From Enterobacter sp. RHBSTW-00994 (GTDB lineage Bacteria; Pseudomonadota; Gammaproteobacteria; Enterobacterales; Enterobacteriaceae): DNA of 64,000 nucleotides. Shown in pieces: positions 16,359-26,809 of this stretch. Numbering within the stretch: position 1 is the first letter of the stretch; each line of letters opens with the position of its first letter. Both the position numbers and the translations under genes were made by a program. The notes under the pieces are model-generated. The model was not told where the DNA came from. It made no database searches and worked only from the letters and a program-made list of their open reading frames with translations. The stretch is from NCBI RefSeq assembly GCF_013782625.1, contig NZ_CP056199.1:1692588-1756587 (forward strand), given 5' to 3'.

Positions 16359-17153
16359 TTACTTCCTGAAATAGCGTGGGGCAGGTTCGCCGGTGCGTGC
16401 GCTGGCAAACAGGTTCAGACGCGCCTCTTCAAAACGCGCCCAGAGCTGTATGTCGTGCATTGGTGGGATAGTGATCAACTCTCCCTGATCCAACCCTGCC
16501 AGCGCTGCATCGACCAGATTATCGGTTGTCATCACCGACCCCTCCGGTAAATCATTAACTGATACCCCGGACAGATCCCAGATTTCCGTTGCGGTAGCGG
16601 CAGGTAATACTGCCTGGATGCGGACATGACGGTCGGCAAACTCTTCCTGCAAGCCGCGGGTGAAATTGAACACCCAGGCTTTGGTGGCGCTATAGAGTGC
16701 GCTACCCGCGCGGGCGTGGAGAGAAAGTACAGAAGCGATGTTGATCACTGTGCCGCTGTCGTTTTGTGCCAGACGCGGCAGGATGGCGTAGGTGAGGCGC
16801 ATCAGTGCCGTCGTATTCAGGGTGTTGATGGCCTGATGTTGGGCAATATCCCCGGCTAAAAAGGGGGCCATCTGCGCTGTGCCTGCATTGTTAACCAGAG
16901 TGTCGATGCGGGTGTCGCTACGCAGTTTTTCTTCAACGACGCGAATACCGTTTTCATCGCTCAGATCGGCAGTCAGGGTCTGGATCTCCACCCCATACTG
17001 GCCTGAAAGTTGTTCAGCCAGCGCTTTCAGGCGGGCTTCGCGTCGGGCGACCAGAACCAGATTGTAGCCGCGCGCCGCGAGACGATCGGCGTACACTGCG
17101 CCAATACCGGATGATGCCCCTGTGATCAGCGCTGCAGAATGTTGCGTAGTCAT
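16359..17153 (-). CDS. SDR-family oxidoreductase
   Basis: A 264-residue classical short-chain dehydrogenase: TGASSGIG cofactor loop at residues 11-18, VNNAGTA, catalytic Ser in NIASVLS, YSATK (YxxxK) near residue 150, and a substrate lid with TEIWDLSG. The R-R pattern after the second beta strand (LVARREARL) suggests NADP(H) preference. The start is the ATG at 17151-17153, with GAGG upstream; five extra codons are possible. It lies downstream of, and in the same direction as, a second HxlR regulator with matching palindromes in front of both genes. Confidence 0.88.
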   Translation of the reverse strand: MTTQHSAALITGASSGIGAVYADRLAARGYNLVLVARREARLKALAEQLSGQYGVEIQTLTADLSDENGIRVVEEKLRSDTRIDTLVNNAGTAQMAPFLAGDIAQHQAINTLNTTALMRLTYAILPRLAQNDSGTVINIASVLSLHARAGSALYSATKAWVFNFTRGLQEEFADRHVRIQAVLPAATATEIWDLSGVSVNDLPEGSVMTTDNLVDAALAGLDQGELITIPPMHDIQLWARFEEARLNLFASARTGEPAPRYFRK

Positions 17154-17186
17154 TGTGTTGTACCTCAAAGCAAAGTGAGTTAATTG

Positions 17187-17239
17187 GTTTCAATATGAAA
17201 CTGAATTTACTGTGAGATATTTGGTTTTATAATGCAACC
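17187..17239. promoter_or_regulatory. Palindromic operator candidates upstream of the SDR gene
   Basis: GTTTCA-ATA-TGAAAC (17187-17201) is a 6-bp inverted repeat with a 3-bp spacer; GGTT-N9-AACC (17223-17239) lies 21 bp further upstream of the SDR. The first has the same architecture as the site at 17771-17785 in front of the HxlR gene, so both are likely bound by that regulator (inference). Confidence 0.55.
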
Positions 17240-17306
17240 ATTTTGGGGGGCTATTTTTTGTTTCTGAATTCAGGGCAGAAAAGAAATTCAGGCTAACAAT
17301 ATGAAA

Positions 17307-17747
17307 TTACGGGGTTTTAAGCTCAACGTCCTGAGGCGATAATTCCCGGCCATCGCCTGCAATGAGAGACAGTTTGCGCAGGGGTTGCTGGTTTTTCACG
17401 TCGACCAACACGCTGCCACATTCGTCATCAGCGAACAGATATTCATTGCCCCATTGCGACAAAGCAACCAGGACCATCTGTAGCGCTTGTCCCTTTTCGG
17501 TGAGCACATACTCCTGCCATGCACTGCCGTCGGAAGCGGGCTGGAGGATGAGGATACCTTCGTCAACCAACAGTTTCAGGCGCGAGGTCAGCATGTTTTT
17601 TGCGATACCGAGGCTTTTTTGAAACTCACCGAAGCGTTTAATGCCGCGCAGGGCATCGCGAACGATCAGCAACGACCACCAGTCGCCAATAATATCCAGC
17701 GAACGGGCAATCGAGCAGGTGCTCTCTTCAAGGCGGGTGCGTTTCAC
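17307..17747 (-). CDS. HxlR-family winged-helix regulator (second copy, with C-terminal extension)
   Basis: A 146-residue HxlR-type regulator: CSIARSLDIIGDWWSLLIVRDALRG carries the N-terminal Cys and the GDWW-LLI-RD motif, and RFGEFQKSLGIAKNMLTSRLKLLVDEG is the winged helix. About 35 extra C-terminal residues follow the usual end. It is co-directional with the SDR at 16359, 153 bp apart, and each has a near-identical palindrome upstream, which suggests autoregulation plus control of the SDR. The inducer is unknown. Confidence 0.88.
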   Translation of the reverse strand: MKRTRLEESTCSIARSLDIIGDWWSLLIVRDALRGIKRFGEFQKSLGIAKNMLTSRLKLLVDEGILILQPASDGSAWQEYVLTEKGQALQMVLVALSQWGNEYLFADDECGSVLVDVKNQQPLRKLSLIAGDGRELSPQDVELKTP

Positions 17748-17770
17748 GGGCGATTCTCCAGGACGGTATG

Positions 17771-17785
17771 GTTTTATTATAAAAC
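17771..17785. promoter_or_regulatory. Palindrome GTTTTA-TTA-TAAAAC upstream of the second HxlR gene
   Basis: A perfect 6-bp inverted repeat with a 3-bp spacer lies 23 bp before the HxlR start, built like the GTTTCA-ATA-TGAAAC site in front of the SDR. Probable autoregulatory operator. Confidence 0.55.
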
Positions 17786-17899
17786 TAATTATGCTGACGG
17801 GTAAGCCCGTTATTCATCAGTTTGAGAAATGCTTCCCGGAAAATTGTCATCAATCTGTCACACTTAACGCGATGTTAACAACCAGGTGAGGAATGAGGG

Positions 17900-19141
17900 A
17901 TGAGAAAAGCACTACTCGCTGTTGCAGTGGCAGGCTCCATGTCCATGACGTTCGGCGTACAGGCGCAGGACGTACCTGAGGGGTATCAGTTAGAACAAGT
18001 TTTAATCATGAGTCGCCATAACTTGCGTGCGCCGCTCGCCAATAATGGCAGCGTGCTGGAACAAGCCACGCCGAACAAATGGCCAGAATGGGACGTGCCG
18101 GGCGGTCAGCTCACCACCAAAGGCGGCGTGCTTGAAGTCTATATGGGGCACTACATGCGTGAGTGGCTGGCAGACAAAGGGATGGTCACCACGGGAGAGT
18201 GTCCGCCGGCAAATACGGTTTATGCCTATGCCAACAGTTTGCAACGCACCGTGGCGACCGCGCAATTCTTCATTACGGGTGCATTCCCTGGCTGTGATGT
18301 GCCTGTCCATCATCAGGAAAAAATGGGCACGATGGACCCAACCTTTAACCCGGTCATTACGGATAACTCCCCTGAATTCCGTGAAAAAGCGCTGAAGGCG
18401 ATGGAGACTGAACGGCAGAAAATGCAGCTTGATGAAAGCTATAAGCTGCTGGAGCAGATGACAAACTATGCGGAGTCGCCATCCTGCAAAGAGAAAAAGG
18501 TCTGTTCACTGACCGAGGCGAAAGATACTTTCAGCGCGGAGTATGAAAAAGAGCCGGGCGTTTCCGGGCCGCTGAAAGTGGGTAACTCGCTGGTGGATGC
18601 CTTTACGCTGCAATATTACGAAGGCTTCCCGGCCGACCAGGTCGCCTGGGGGGAAATCAAAACCGATCAGCAGTGGCGCGTTTTGTCGAAGCTGAAAAAT
18701 GGTTATCAGGATTCGCTCTTCACCTCTACCGATGTTGCACAGAACGTCGCCAAACCGCTGGTGAAATATATCGATAAGGCGCTGGTGACGGATCAGGCGA
18801 AAGCGCCAAAGATTACGCTCCTGGTGGGACACGACTCTAATATCGCCTCGTTGCTGACGGCCCTGGACTTTAAGCCGTATCAACTGCACGACCAGCAGGA
18901 ACGTACACCGATCGGCGGTAAAATTGTCTTCCAGCGTTGGCACGATAAAAATGCCAATCGTGAGCTGATGAAAATTGAGTATGTGTATCAGAGTTCTGAG
19001 CAACTGCGGGAGGCGAGTGTCCTGTCGCTGACCTCACCGGCACAGCATGTGACGCTGGAGCTGGCAGGTTGCCCGGTCGATGCGAACGGCTTCTGCCCGG
19101 TCGATAAATTCAATGCGGTCATGAATAACGCGGCGAAATAG
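17900..19141 (+). CDS. agp: Periplasmic glucose-1-phosphatase
   Basis: A 413-residue histidine acid phosphatase with a signal peptide ending VQAQD. The active-site motif is RHNLRAP at residues 39-45 (the N variant of RHGxRxP seen in Agp), and the proton donor pair HD is in VGHDSNI near residue 312. It hydrolyses glucose-1-phosphate in the periplasm and lets glucose be scavenged; some homologues also attack phytate. It is followed by yccJ and wrbA on the other strand, the E. coli order. Confidence 0.95.
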   Translation: MRKALLAVAVAGSMSMTFGVQAQDVPEGYQLEQVLIMSRHNLRAPLANNGSVLEQATPNKWPEWDVPGGQLTTKGGVLEVYMGHYMREWLADKGMVTTGECPPANTVYAYANSLQRTVATAQFFITGAFPGCDVPVHHQEKMGTMDPTFNPVITDNSPEFREKALKAMETERQKMQLDESYKLLEQMTNYAESPSCKEKKVCSLTEAKDTFSAEYEKEPGVSGPLKVGNSLVDAFTLQYYEGFPADQVAWGEIKTDQQWRVLSKLKNGYQDSLFTSTDVAQNVAKPLVKYIDKALVTDQAKAPKITLLVGHDSNIASLLTALDFKPYQLHDQQERTPIGGKIVFQRWHDKNANRELMKIEYVYQSSEQLREASVLSLTSPAQHVTLELAGCPVDANGFCPVDKFNAVMNNAAK

Positions 19142-19148
19142 GGGATAA

Positions 19149-19168
19149 CCCCCCGCCGTAGCGGGGGG
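19149..19168. terminator. GC-rich hairpin between agp and yccJ
   Basis: CCCCCCGC (19149-19156) pairs with GCGGGGGG (19161-19168) around a CGTA loop, 8 bp after the agp stop and before the convergent yccJ stop. There is no strong T run. Confidence 0.65.
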
Positions 19169-19173
19169 AACGT

Positions 19174-19401
19174 TCAGACGTTTTTACGTTCGATGGTTTG
19201 CTCGCCCCAGAAGAGCGAGTCTTTGTCCGTTTTATCGAAGGCGCGTACCAGTACCTCATCGCTGCCTTCTTCCCAAATTTGCTCAGCCACTTTTTCATCA
19301 TATTTCGCGACTTCAAAGATGGCCTCGGCAATTTCCGGAGAGGTGTTGCGTAAACTTGCCCATTCGCCGACGCGATGAGCTTTAGATTCTTGAGTTGGCA
19401 T
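19174..19401 (-). CDS. yccJ: YccJ family small protein
   Basis: A 75-residue acidic soluble protein ([20 protein letters not shown] at the start; ends TIERKNV), clearly the YccJ family known next to wrbA. No catalytic motif is seen and the function is not established. It starts 18 bp after wrbA, so the two form an operon; in E. coli the pair is stationary-phase induced. Confidence 0.92.
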   Translation of the reverse strand: MPTQESKAHRVGEWASLRNTSPEIAEAIFEVAKYDEKVAEQIWEEGSDEVLVRAFDKTDKDSLFWGEQTIERKNV

Positions 19402-19419
19402 GCTGGTCCTCCTGTTGGG

Positions 19420-20330
<911 letters not shown>

Positions 20331-20777
20331 TTATTTGTCCAGCGCTAACATTGCGGCACACCCACCGTTAACCCATGCCATTGAGTAAAAGAATTGCCCA
20401 TTCACACTGTCGGGCGTGAAGTTTGACTCTGATTTTAAGTGCTGCAGTTTTCGCGTGTAGTCAGCCAGGACGGCATAAACAAAATGATCGGCATCATCGG
20501 ATATTTTTGCCGACGCTTCGAGATTGCCCCCGATTTTTCCCCACTCCTCTTTTGAAATGGCATTGGCTTTATATTGAGTAAAGTATCTGGACAGACGCGG
20601 TTTCGCCAGCTTGAGCAACTGATCCCCCGCAGCACCGTTGTAGCCCGTTTCATCAAGACGAGAAATCGCCGCACACTGCGCCTCTTGCCAGCCTATTGTC
20701 GCGTTATCCGCGATCTCGCCCGCAATGGCTGTTGATGACGCGAGAGCCGTTATGGCTAATGCAAAAAGCTTGTTCAT
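20331..20777 (-). CDS. Exported protein of unknown function
   Basis: A 148-residue protein with a clear signal peptide (MNKLFALAITALASSTAIAG). The mature part has two cysteines (one in EAQCAAISR, one near the end in NGGCAAMLALDK) that could form a disulfide, and is otherwise helical with many charged residues. I do not recognise the family. It is flanked by diverged direct repeats and is not part of the E. coli wrbA-ymdF interval, so it is an accessory insertion. Confidence 0.8.
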   Translation of the reverse strand: MNKLFALAITALASSTAIAGEIADNATIGWQEAQCAAISRLDETGYNGAAGDQLLKLAKPRLSRYFTQYKANAISKEEWGKIGGNLEASAKISDDADHFVYAVLADYTRKLQHLKSESNFTPDSVNGQFFYSMAWVNGGCAAMLALDK

Positions 20778-21221
20778 CTTAAATCCTTATAAAAATAGGC
20801 ATTACGAAATGTGGTACAGGTTCTACGTGAAAGGGTTAGCAGAGGTGAGCGGCTCATCATAGCGTTGAGACAAAAGGGTAACAACGCTATTTCTGAGACC
20901 ACAGAGCATCGATTTATTGTTATTTAATTGATTTATAATCATAAATCTTACACTTTCTTTTGTAGCAATATGAAACATATTTACGACACTCAATTTTTAG
21001 ATTGATAAGAAAGGGTTATTGATGGTTCACACAACGTCCCGCGCAAGAGGCTGAGATCCTGTTGCAGGATATTACGGTTTGCTGGTTATACCGCCCTCAT
21101 CCGCTAAGCTTAGATCCACGCGACGCGGAGATAAGACGCTTTTTTCACGTCGTCAGGTGAAAGAATCCTCTTTTACTGAATGCAGTATGATGTCTAATGT
21201 TTCACACCCTGGAGGTTGAAG
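20778..21221. other. Intergenic region upstream of ymdF; second copy of the diverged repeat
   Basis: AT-rich 444-bp spacer. 20957-21073 is the second copy of the repeat that also lies upstream of wrbA. The ymdF RBS (GGAGG) is at 21211-21215. No other gene is seen. Confidence 0.45.
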
Positions 21222-21395
21222 ATGGCAAACCATCGTGGTGGCTCAGGTAATTTTGCTGAAGATCGTGACAGAGCATCAGAAGCAGGTCGTAAAGGTGGCC
21301 AACACAGCGGAGGGAACTTTAAGAATGACCCTCAGCGTGCATCAGAAGCCGGTAAAAAAGGGGGAAAAAATAGCCACGGGAACCGTAACAGTTAA
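21222..21395 (+). CDS. ymdF: KGG-repeat stress protein (con-10/GsiB-like)
   Basis: A 57-residue, very hydrophilic, glycine- and lysine-rich protein too short for most gene callers: MANHRGGSGNFAEDRDRASE then AGRKGGQHSGG..., with two copies of the motif GNF-D-RASEAG-KGG. This is the stress-induced acidophilic repeat (KGG) family; members are general-stress, stationary-phase proteins of unknown mechanism. The position between wrbA and the rut operon matches ymdF. RBS GGAGG six bases before ATG; terminator at 21450-21475. Confidence 0.92.
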   Translation: MANHRGGSGNFAEDRDRASEAGRKGGQHSGGNFKNDPQRASEAGKKGGKNSHGNRNS

Positions 21396-21449
21396 TTCGC
21401 CCGTATCCTTTTCCAGATAGCGACCGATGACGGTCGCGGCATTCCCCGG

Positions 21450-21475
21450 CCGCCGGAACATCCGGCGGTTTTTTT
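21450..21475 (+). terminator. Rho-independent terminator of ymdF
   Basis: CCGCCGGA (21450-21457) and TCCGGCGG (21461-21468) form an 8-bp stem with loop ACA followed by seven T. A second hairpin, GCGACCG/CGGTCGC, precedes it. Confidence 0.88.
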
Positions 21476-21545
21476 ATTTCTGCAACATTGAACTGTAACC
21501 AAAGGCATCGCACACTACGGAATTGATCCTTATTGCTGGTGCACC

Positions 21546-22469
21546 ATGTCGTCTTCTCGTTTCAGATTCTCCGTTAAACCTCAGGAAGCCATCCTCATTC
21601 TGATCACCATGTTCTGGGGCGGAACGTTTCTTGCCGTCCAGTATGCGGTCACGCTGAGCGATCCCTTCTTCTTTGTTGGACTGCGTTTTGCGACGGCGGC
21701 GATTGCCGTGGCCTTGATCTCGCTAAAAACATTGCGCGGGTTGACGCTCAAAGAGCTGAAAGCCGGTGTGGCGATTGGTGTGTCCATTGCGATGGGGTAC
21801 AGCCTGCAAACCTGGGGCTTACAGTCCATCTCCAGCAGTAAATCGGCCTTCATCACCGCCATGTATGTTCCGCTGGTTCCACTATTACAGTGGCTGTGTC
21901 TGGGACGAATGCCGGGTCTGATGTCCTGTATCGGTATTGTGCTGGCGTTTATCGGCCTGATCCTGCTGGCCGGTCCTGGCGATAATTTGCTGGCGTTGGG
22001 GCCAGGCGAAATGATCACTCTGGTTGGCGCGGTGGCGATTGCGGCTGAAATTATCCTGATCAGTGCCTGGGCGGGAAAAGTGGACGTTAAGCGAGTGACC
22101 GTGGTGCAACTGGCTACCGCATCGCTGGTGGCTTTTATGGCGATGGTTCCAGCGGGAGAATCTGTTCCGCCGATGTCGCCAGGGCTTATCATTGTCGCCC
22201 TGGGGCTGGGCATTTTTAGCGCCATTATTCAGGTCACGATGAACTGGGCGCAGCGCAGCGTTTCGCCCACGCGTGCAACGGTTATCTATACGGGTGAGCC
22301 TGTCTGGGCGGGGATTTTTGGGCGTATCGCCGGAGAACGTCTGCCGCTTCTGGCTCTGCTGGGAGCCGCGTTTATTGTAGCAGGGGTGCTGGTCAGCGAG
22401 TTAAAGCTCAAACGGAAGAAAAAAGCGCTGCCGGAAAATGACAGCGCTGTGGTCAATCACGAATCCTGA
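21546..22469 (+). CDS. EamA/DMT-family inner-membrane transporter
   Basis: A 307-residue protein with ten predicted hydrophobic segments in two EamA repeats (WGGTFLAVQYAV in the first helix, and YTGEPVWAGIFG near the end, a hallmark of the second repeat). Likely exporter of a metabolite; substrate unknown. It is absent from the E. coli ymdF-rutG interval. Its last 13 bp overlap the 3' end of rutG on the other strand. Confidence 0.88.
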   Translation: MSSSRFRFSVKPQEAILILITMFWGGTFLAVQYAVTLSDPFFFVGLRFATAAIAVALISLKTLRGLTLKELKAGVAIGVSIAMGYSLQTWGLQSISSSKSAFITAMYVPLVPLLQWLCLGRMPGLMSCIGIVLAFIGLILLAGPGDNLLALGPGEMITLVGAVAIAAEIILISAWAGKVDVKRVTVVQLATASLVAFMAMVPAGESVPPMSPGLIIVALGLGIFSAIIQVTMNWAQRSVSPTRATVIYTGEPVWAGIFGRIAGERLPLLALLGAAFIVAGVLVSELKLKRKKKALPENDSAVVNHES

Positions 22470-23785
22470 CGCACCACGTCGCCCTGCGGCGTCACCGCCA
22501 TTCGGCGGCTCAGCAGGGCGTTAAGCAGGATTGCTCCAAACGTAGCCGTTCCGATCCCGCCCAGCGTGAATCCCCCCAGCGAAAGGGCAAAGTCACCCGC
22601 ACCCAGCACCAGCGTAACCGCGACCATAATCAGGTTGCCGTTCTGGCTGAGATCGACATTGTGCTGGACCCAGATACGTGCGCCCGCCACCGCAATCAAC
22701 CCAAATACCACAATCGATGCGCCGCCAATGACCGGGCCGGGAATGGTGTGGATCAGTGCGCCAAACTTAGGCGAAAAGCCGAGCAAGATGGCAATGGCGG
22801 CGGCCGCGACAAACACCAGCGTGGAATAGACTTTGGTGACAGCCATGACGCCAATATTTTCCGCATAAGTCGTGACCCCGCTGCCGCCGACAGAGCCGGA
22901 GAGCATTGTTGCCAGCCCATCGCCCACAAACGCACGCCCCATGTACGGGTCCATATTGCGCCCGGTCATGCCAGCGACGGCTTTCAGGTGGCCTAGGTTT
23001 TCTGCAACCAGGATCACGGCGACGGGGGCGATCAGCATCATCGCCTGGCCGCTAAACGTCGGGGAGGTGACCTGCGGTAAGCCGAACCAGGCAGCCTGGT
23101 GGATCAGGCTAAAATCGACCGGTTTGCCGAATCCAAACACGTTTGCCAGCAGGGTGTACACCAGACAGGCCACAATCAGCCCGACCAGAATCAGCAAACG
23201 CTGGATCATTCCACGGGTAAATACCGCTACCAGGCCAATGCAGAGAACCGTGATCACCGCCATCCAGCTTTCAAATGGCGAGCCGGACACACCTTTAACG
23301 GCGATAGGGGCGAGGTTCAGGCCAATCGCCATAACCACCGCGCCTGTTACCACCGGAGGCATCAGCCGTTCGATCCAGTGAGTACCAATCTTCATTACCA
23401 CCAGGCCAATCAGGGTATAGACCAGACCACAGGCGATAATGCCGCCGAGTGCGACGCTCAGATTGGGGTTAATCCCCTGACCGTTAAACCCGGTGGCGGC
23501 AATAACAACCCCGATAAAGGCGGCGCTTGACCCCAGATAGCTCGGCACTCGCCCACCTGTGACCACAAAGAACAGCAACGTACCGATACCCGACATCAAA
23601 ATGGATAAGTTGGGATCAAGCCCCATCAGCATGGGCATTAGTACGGTTGCGCCAAACATCGCGACGGCGTGCTGAACGCCCATCACCACAGTTTGGGCTA
23701 ACGGGAGTCTCTCATCCGGCGCGACCACGCCGTGTTCCGTAGAGGTCGATTTCAACTGCCAGTGGGGAAAACCGAACATTGCCAT
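22457..23785 (-). CDS. rutG: Uracil/pyrimidine permease of the rut operon
   Basis: A 442-residue NCS2 (nucleobase:cation symporter) family permease. About 14 hydrophobic segments; the family signature region GSVGGSGVTTYAENIGVMAVTKV is present, as is the QHAVAMFGATVLMP N-terminal motif. It imports uracil (and perhaps thymine) for the Rut pathway. Last gene of rutABCDEFG, 21 bp after rutF; its 3' end overlaps the convergent EamA gene by 13 bp. Confidence 0.95.
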   Translation of the reverse strand: MAMFGFPHWQLKSTSTEHGVVAPDERLPLAQTVVMGVQHAVAMFGATVLMPMLMGLDPNLSILMSGIGTLLFFVVTGGRVPSYLGSSAAFIGVVIAATGFNGQGINPNLSVALGGIIACGLVYTLIGLVVMKIGTHWIERLMPPVVTGAVVMAIGLNLAPIAVKGVSGSPFESWMAVITVLCIGLVAVFTRGMIQRLLILVGLIVACLVYTLLANVFGFGKPVDFSLIHQAAWFGLPQVTSPTFSGQAMMLIAPVAVILVAENLGHLKAVAGMTGRNMDPYMGRAFVGDGLATMLSGSVGGSGVTTYAENIGVMAVTKVYSTLVFVAAAAIAILLGFSPKFGALIHTIPGPVIGGASIVVFGLIAVAGARIWVQHNVDLSQNGNLIMVAVTLVLGAGDFALSLGGFTLGGIGTATFGAILLNALLSRRMAVTPQGDVVRQDS

Positions 23786-23806
23786 AAGCTGTCTCCTTAA
23801 GGAGGG

Positions 23807-24301
23807 TTAACAGGCGGGTCGCAAGAGTGCGTGATAGCCGCGGTCAAACCACACCAGTCCCTGCGGCACGGGATGGCGAACGATCGATACGATGTCGCAA
23901 AACAGGATATCGTGAGTGCCAACGCTGACGACCTGGTTGATACGGCAGTCAAACGACGCCAGTGCATTTTCCAGACGCGGACAGCCCGTTTCTCCCGTCT
24001 GCCAGCGGGCAGCGGAGAAACGTTCTTCCATTGGCGTTTTGCCGCCAAACAGATTCGACAGTGGCTCTTGTCCGGCGCTGAGCGTATTGACGCACAGTGT
24101 GCGGTTTTCGCTGAAGGTGGGCCAGACTGACGCGCCACGGTTCAGACATACCAGCAGGGTTGGTGGTGAATCGGTCACGCTGCATACCGCGCTGGCGGTA
24201 AAGCCCGCTAAACCGGCAGGCCCGTCGGTGGTAATGATGTTGACGGCCGCGCCCAGGCAGGCCATCGCATCGCGAAAGGTTTGTTTATCGGGAGTATTCA
24301 T
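23807..24301 (-). CDS. rutF: NADH:FMN reductase supplying RutA
   Basis: A 164-residue flavin reductase domain protein ([37 protein letters not shown], and the C-terminal ILFCDIVSI). It makes reduced FMN for the RutA monooxygenase. It lies 9 bp from rutE and 21 bp from rutG in the operon. Confidence 0.95.
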   Translation of the reverse strand: MNTPDKQTFRDAMACLGAAVNIITTDGPAGLAGFTASAVCSVTDSPPTLLVCLNRGASVWPTFSENRTLCVNTLSAGQEPLSNLFGGKTPMEERFSAARWQTGETGCPRLENALASFDCRINQVVSVGTHDILFCDIVSIVRHPVPQGLVWFDRGYHALLRPAC

Positions 24302-24310
24302 TTTCGCTCC

Positions 24311-24901
24311 TTACGCCAGGCCACAGGCGTCGTCAAAACTCAGCCGGGGCAGACGCCCGTATAGTTTGCGGACATCGCCATAGCCGATGTTGATCAGCAG
24401 ATTACTTTTCAGTGTCGTACCCGTGAAAAAGGCGTCATCGACTTTTTGTCGGTCAAATCCAGACATCGGCCCGGTGTCGAGCCCCAGGGCGCGGCAGGCA
24501 AAGATCAGATACCCAGCCTGCATAGCGCTGTTGCGAAAGGCGGTCTCCTCCGCAAGCGCCGGGCTTGAGGTAAACCAGCTTTTTGCGTCTCCGTGTGGAA
24601 ACAACTCGGGCAGACGCTCATAAAATTCGCTGTCCCAGGCGACAATCGCCGTCACCGGGGCGCTGAGGGTTTTCTCCAGGTTCCCGCTGGAAAGCGCCGG
24701 ACGCAGTTTCGCTTTTCCTTCCACACTTCGGACAAACACGATGCGCGCAGGTGAGCAGTTGGCGGAGGTCGGCCCCCATTTCATCAGGCCGTAGATCTCC
24801 CGTAGTGTCTCATCGCTGACCGGAATATCCTGCCAGCCGTTATGCGTACGAGCACCGGTGAACAGGGTTTCCAGTGCGGAAGGATTAATGGCTTCGCTCA
24901 T
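24311..24901 (-). CDS. rutE: Malonic semialdehyde reductase
   Basis: A 196-residue nitroreductase-fold flavoprotein ([18 protein letters not shown] for the FMN site; [16 protein letters not shown] near the C-terminus). It reduces the toxic malonic semialdehyde from uracil breakdown to 3-hydroxypropionate. Between rutD and rutF, 9 bp gaps each side. Confidence 0.95.
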   Translation of the reverse strand: MSEAINPSALETLFTGARTHNGWQDIPVSDETLREIYGLMKWGPTSANCSPARIVFVRSVEGKAKLRPALSSGNLEKTLSAPVTAIVAWDSEFYERLPELFPHGDAKSWFTSSPALAEETAFRNSAMQAGYLIFACRALGLDTGPMSGFDRQKVDDAFFTGTTLKSNLLINIGYGDVRKLYGRLPRLSFDDACGLA

Positions 24902-24910
24902 CGCAGCTCC

Positions 24911-25711
24911 TTATAAAACGGGTTCATGGTTGTGCAGCAGGCGGGCCAGCCCGTTCAGCAACAGGGTATTAAAGATATCGGGTTCGGTGACGTTGCAGGC
25001 ATGTCCTCCCTGGCGCATCACCACTTTTTGGCAACCGGGGATTGCGGCCTGCAACTCAGTTGAACAGACGGCAGGAACCAGCAGGTCGTCAGCGGAGCAG
25101 ATAACCTGCACAGGACAGCGAATACGGGCAGCCTGACGGCTGAAATCGGCCTGTTTCAGGGCCGCCAGCCTGCGCAGCAGATTGTTTTTGCCCTGGAAAT
25201 GGGCCAGCGCCAGCGACTCTTCTGCCTCCATGCGCGGTGCGCGAGCAGCCATCCAGTCCGCCGGGTAGAGAAACAGCGGCTGCGCCTCTACCCACGCCTG
25301 TGCGCCGCCCGCATGGAGCAGGCGTTCACGGATCTGAAAACAACGACGGGTATGGGCATTCAGCGTGAGCCAGCCGTTGACGCACACCAGAGCGGTAACC
25401 GCATCGGGTCTATCGAGCGCCATCTGCAGGCCAACCAGCGCGCCCAGCGCGTGGCCGACCATGCAAAAACGTTGAATGCCTGCCTCTGTGAGTGCCTGAA
25501 ACAACTCGTCCGCCATGGTGTCCAGGCTGTAGCCTTCCGGGAGTGTGTCGGGGTTATTCCCCGTACCGCGCTGGTCATAACACACCACCTGGTACTCCTG
25601 CTCCAGCAGGGCAAGCTGGGGCAACCAGTAGCTGCCACTGCCGCCCAGCCCGGCAATCAGTACCACGACGGGAGCGCCAGAAAAGGGCGGCGGTGAGACG
25701 GAAATTTTCAC
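24911..25711 (-). CDS. rutD: Aminoacrylate hydrolase RutD (alpha/beta hydrolase)
   Basis: A 266-residue alpha/beta hydrolase: nucleophile Ser is replaced by Ala in the elbow (VGHALGAL), as is usual in RutD, with YDQRGTGNN and a late His in RQGGHACN. It speeds conversion of aminoacrylate to malonic semialdehyde. The start is set at the GTG 25709-25711 (GAGG upstream), 7 bp after the rutC stop; the longer open frame would run 117 nt back into rutC. Confidence 0.92.
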   Translation of the reverse strand: MKISVSPPPFSGAPVVVLIAGLGGSGSYWLPQLALLEQEYQVVCYDQRGTGNNPDTLPEGYSLDTMADELFQALTEAGIQRFCMVGHALGALVGLQMALDRPDAVTALVCVNGWLTLNAHTRRCFQIRERLLHAGGAQAWVEAQPLFLYPADWMAARAPRMEAEESLALAHFQGKNNLLRRLAALKQADFSRQAARIRCPVQVICSADDLLVPAVCSTELQAAIPGCQKVVMRQGGHACNVTEPDIFNTLLLNGLARLLHNHEPVL

Positions 25712-25718
25712 GGCAGCC

Positions 25719-26105
25719 TCACTTAGCAATATGGGCAATGGTGGCGATTTCGACCAGTGCCTCCGGTTTGACCAGCCCGCACTGAATACAGAACCGCGCT
25801 GGTTTGTCGCCAGGGAAAAACTCGGCATAGATTTCGTTAATCGCGGCGTAGTTTTTCCAGTCGGTGATAAAGATGCTGTTGAATGTCACATCCTCCATCG
25901 TGCCACCTGCGGTCTCGATAACGCTTTTGATCGTCTCCAGCACGTGGCGGGTTTGCGCCTTTGGGTCGTTGGGGTAGACCACATTATTTTGCTTATCAAA
26001 CGGCAGCGTGCCGGAAACATACACCACGCCATCGGCGAGTGTGCCGGGGACAAACGGGGCAATGGGGGTGCTCGTGCCCGGTGGAATGATCACGGATTTC
26101 GGCAT
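25719..26105 (-). CDS. rutC: RutC, RidA-like aminoacrylate deaminase/peracid reductase
   Basis: A 128-residue YjgF/RidA-family protein: [29 protein letters not shown] and the C-terminal [16 protein letters not shown]. Acts on 3-aminoacrylate (or its peracid) in the Rut pathway. Eleven bp after rutB, 7 bp before rutD. Confidence 0.95.
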   Translation of the reverse strand: MPKSVIIPPGTSTPIAPFVPGTLADGVVYVSGTLPFDKQNNVVYPNDPKAQTRHVLETIKSVIETAGGTMEDVTFNSIFITDWKNYAAINEIYAEFFPGDKPARFCIQCGLVKPEALVEIATIAHIAK

Positions 26106-26116
26106 TGTGTTTCTCC

Positions 26117-26809
26117 TCAGGCAATACGGGCTAATGATGGCGGGGAGAGAGCGTCGCAGAAATCAGCGACAGTGCTTACCCAGCCAAAGAAGGTTTCGAT
26201 ATTGAATAGCGCGGCTTTCTGGGCAAATTCCGGCCCGGCCTGGTGGGTGGCGTCTTCCAGCACCACACCGAAGTATTCAAGGAAGAAACCGTCGCGCAGG
26301 GTCGACTCCACACAGACGTTGGTGGCGATGCCGGTAAAGACCAGGTGGCGGATCCCACGGCAGCGCAGCAGGCTGTCGAGCGGGGTGTTGAAAAAACCGC
26401 TGTAGCGGGGTTTCGGCAGCACGATATCGCCAGGTTCAGGAACCAGTTCATCAACCAGTTGATAATCCCAGCCGCCTTTTGCCAGCAGCTTGCCCTGGAG
26501 ATCCGGCTGTTTGCGCATGGTTTTCAGGGCGTTGGACTTGTGGAAGTTAGGAGAGCCGGGGCCACCCGCCTCCACATACTGATCGTCCCAGCCGTTCTGG
26601 AACCAGATAATCAGCATTCCCGCAGCGCGTGCGGCAGCGACAGCCGTTTTAATGTTCTCAATAACGGGTTTCGTCGCGGAGACATCAAAGCCTGCCAAAT
26701 CCAGGTAACCGCCCTGGCTGGCATAGGCGTTTTGCATATCCACCACGATCAGGGCACTTTTTTGTGCCTCAAAGGTAATGGCTTCCGGGCGAGCGTCGAG
26801 CGTGGTCAT
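26117..26809 (-). CDS. rutB: Ureidoacrylate amidohydrolase
   Basis: A 230-residue isochorismatase-fold hydrolase. The catalytic Asp is in VVDMQNAY, the Lys in LAKGGWDYQ or LPKPRYSGF, and the Cys in [17 protein letters not shown]. It cleaves ureidoacrylate (peracid) to aminoacrylate and carbamate. The start at 26807-26809 overlaps the rutA stop by one base (TAATG), which indicates translational coupling; length equals the E. coli protein. Confidence 0.95.
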   Translation of the reverse strand: MTTLDARPEAITFEAQKSALIVVDMQNAYASQGGYLDLAGFDVSATKPVIENIKTAVAAARAAGMLIIWFQNGWDDQYVEAGGPGSPNFHKSNALKTMRKQPDLQGKLLAKGGWDYQLVDELVPEPGDIVLPKPRYSGFFNTPLDSLLRCRGIRHLVFTGIATNVCVESTLRDGFFLEYFGVVLEDATHQAGPEFAQKAALFNIETFFGWVSTVADFCDALSPPSLARIA

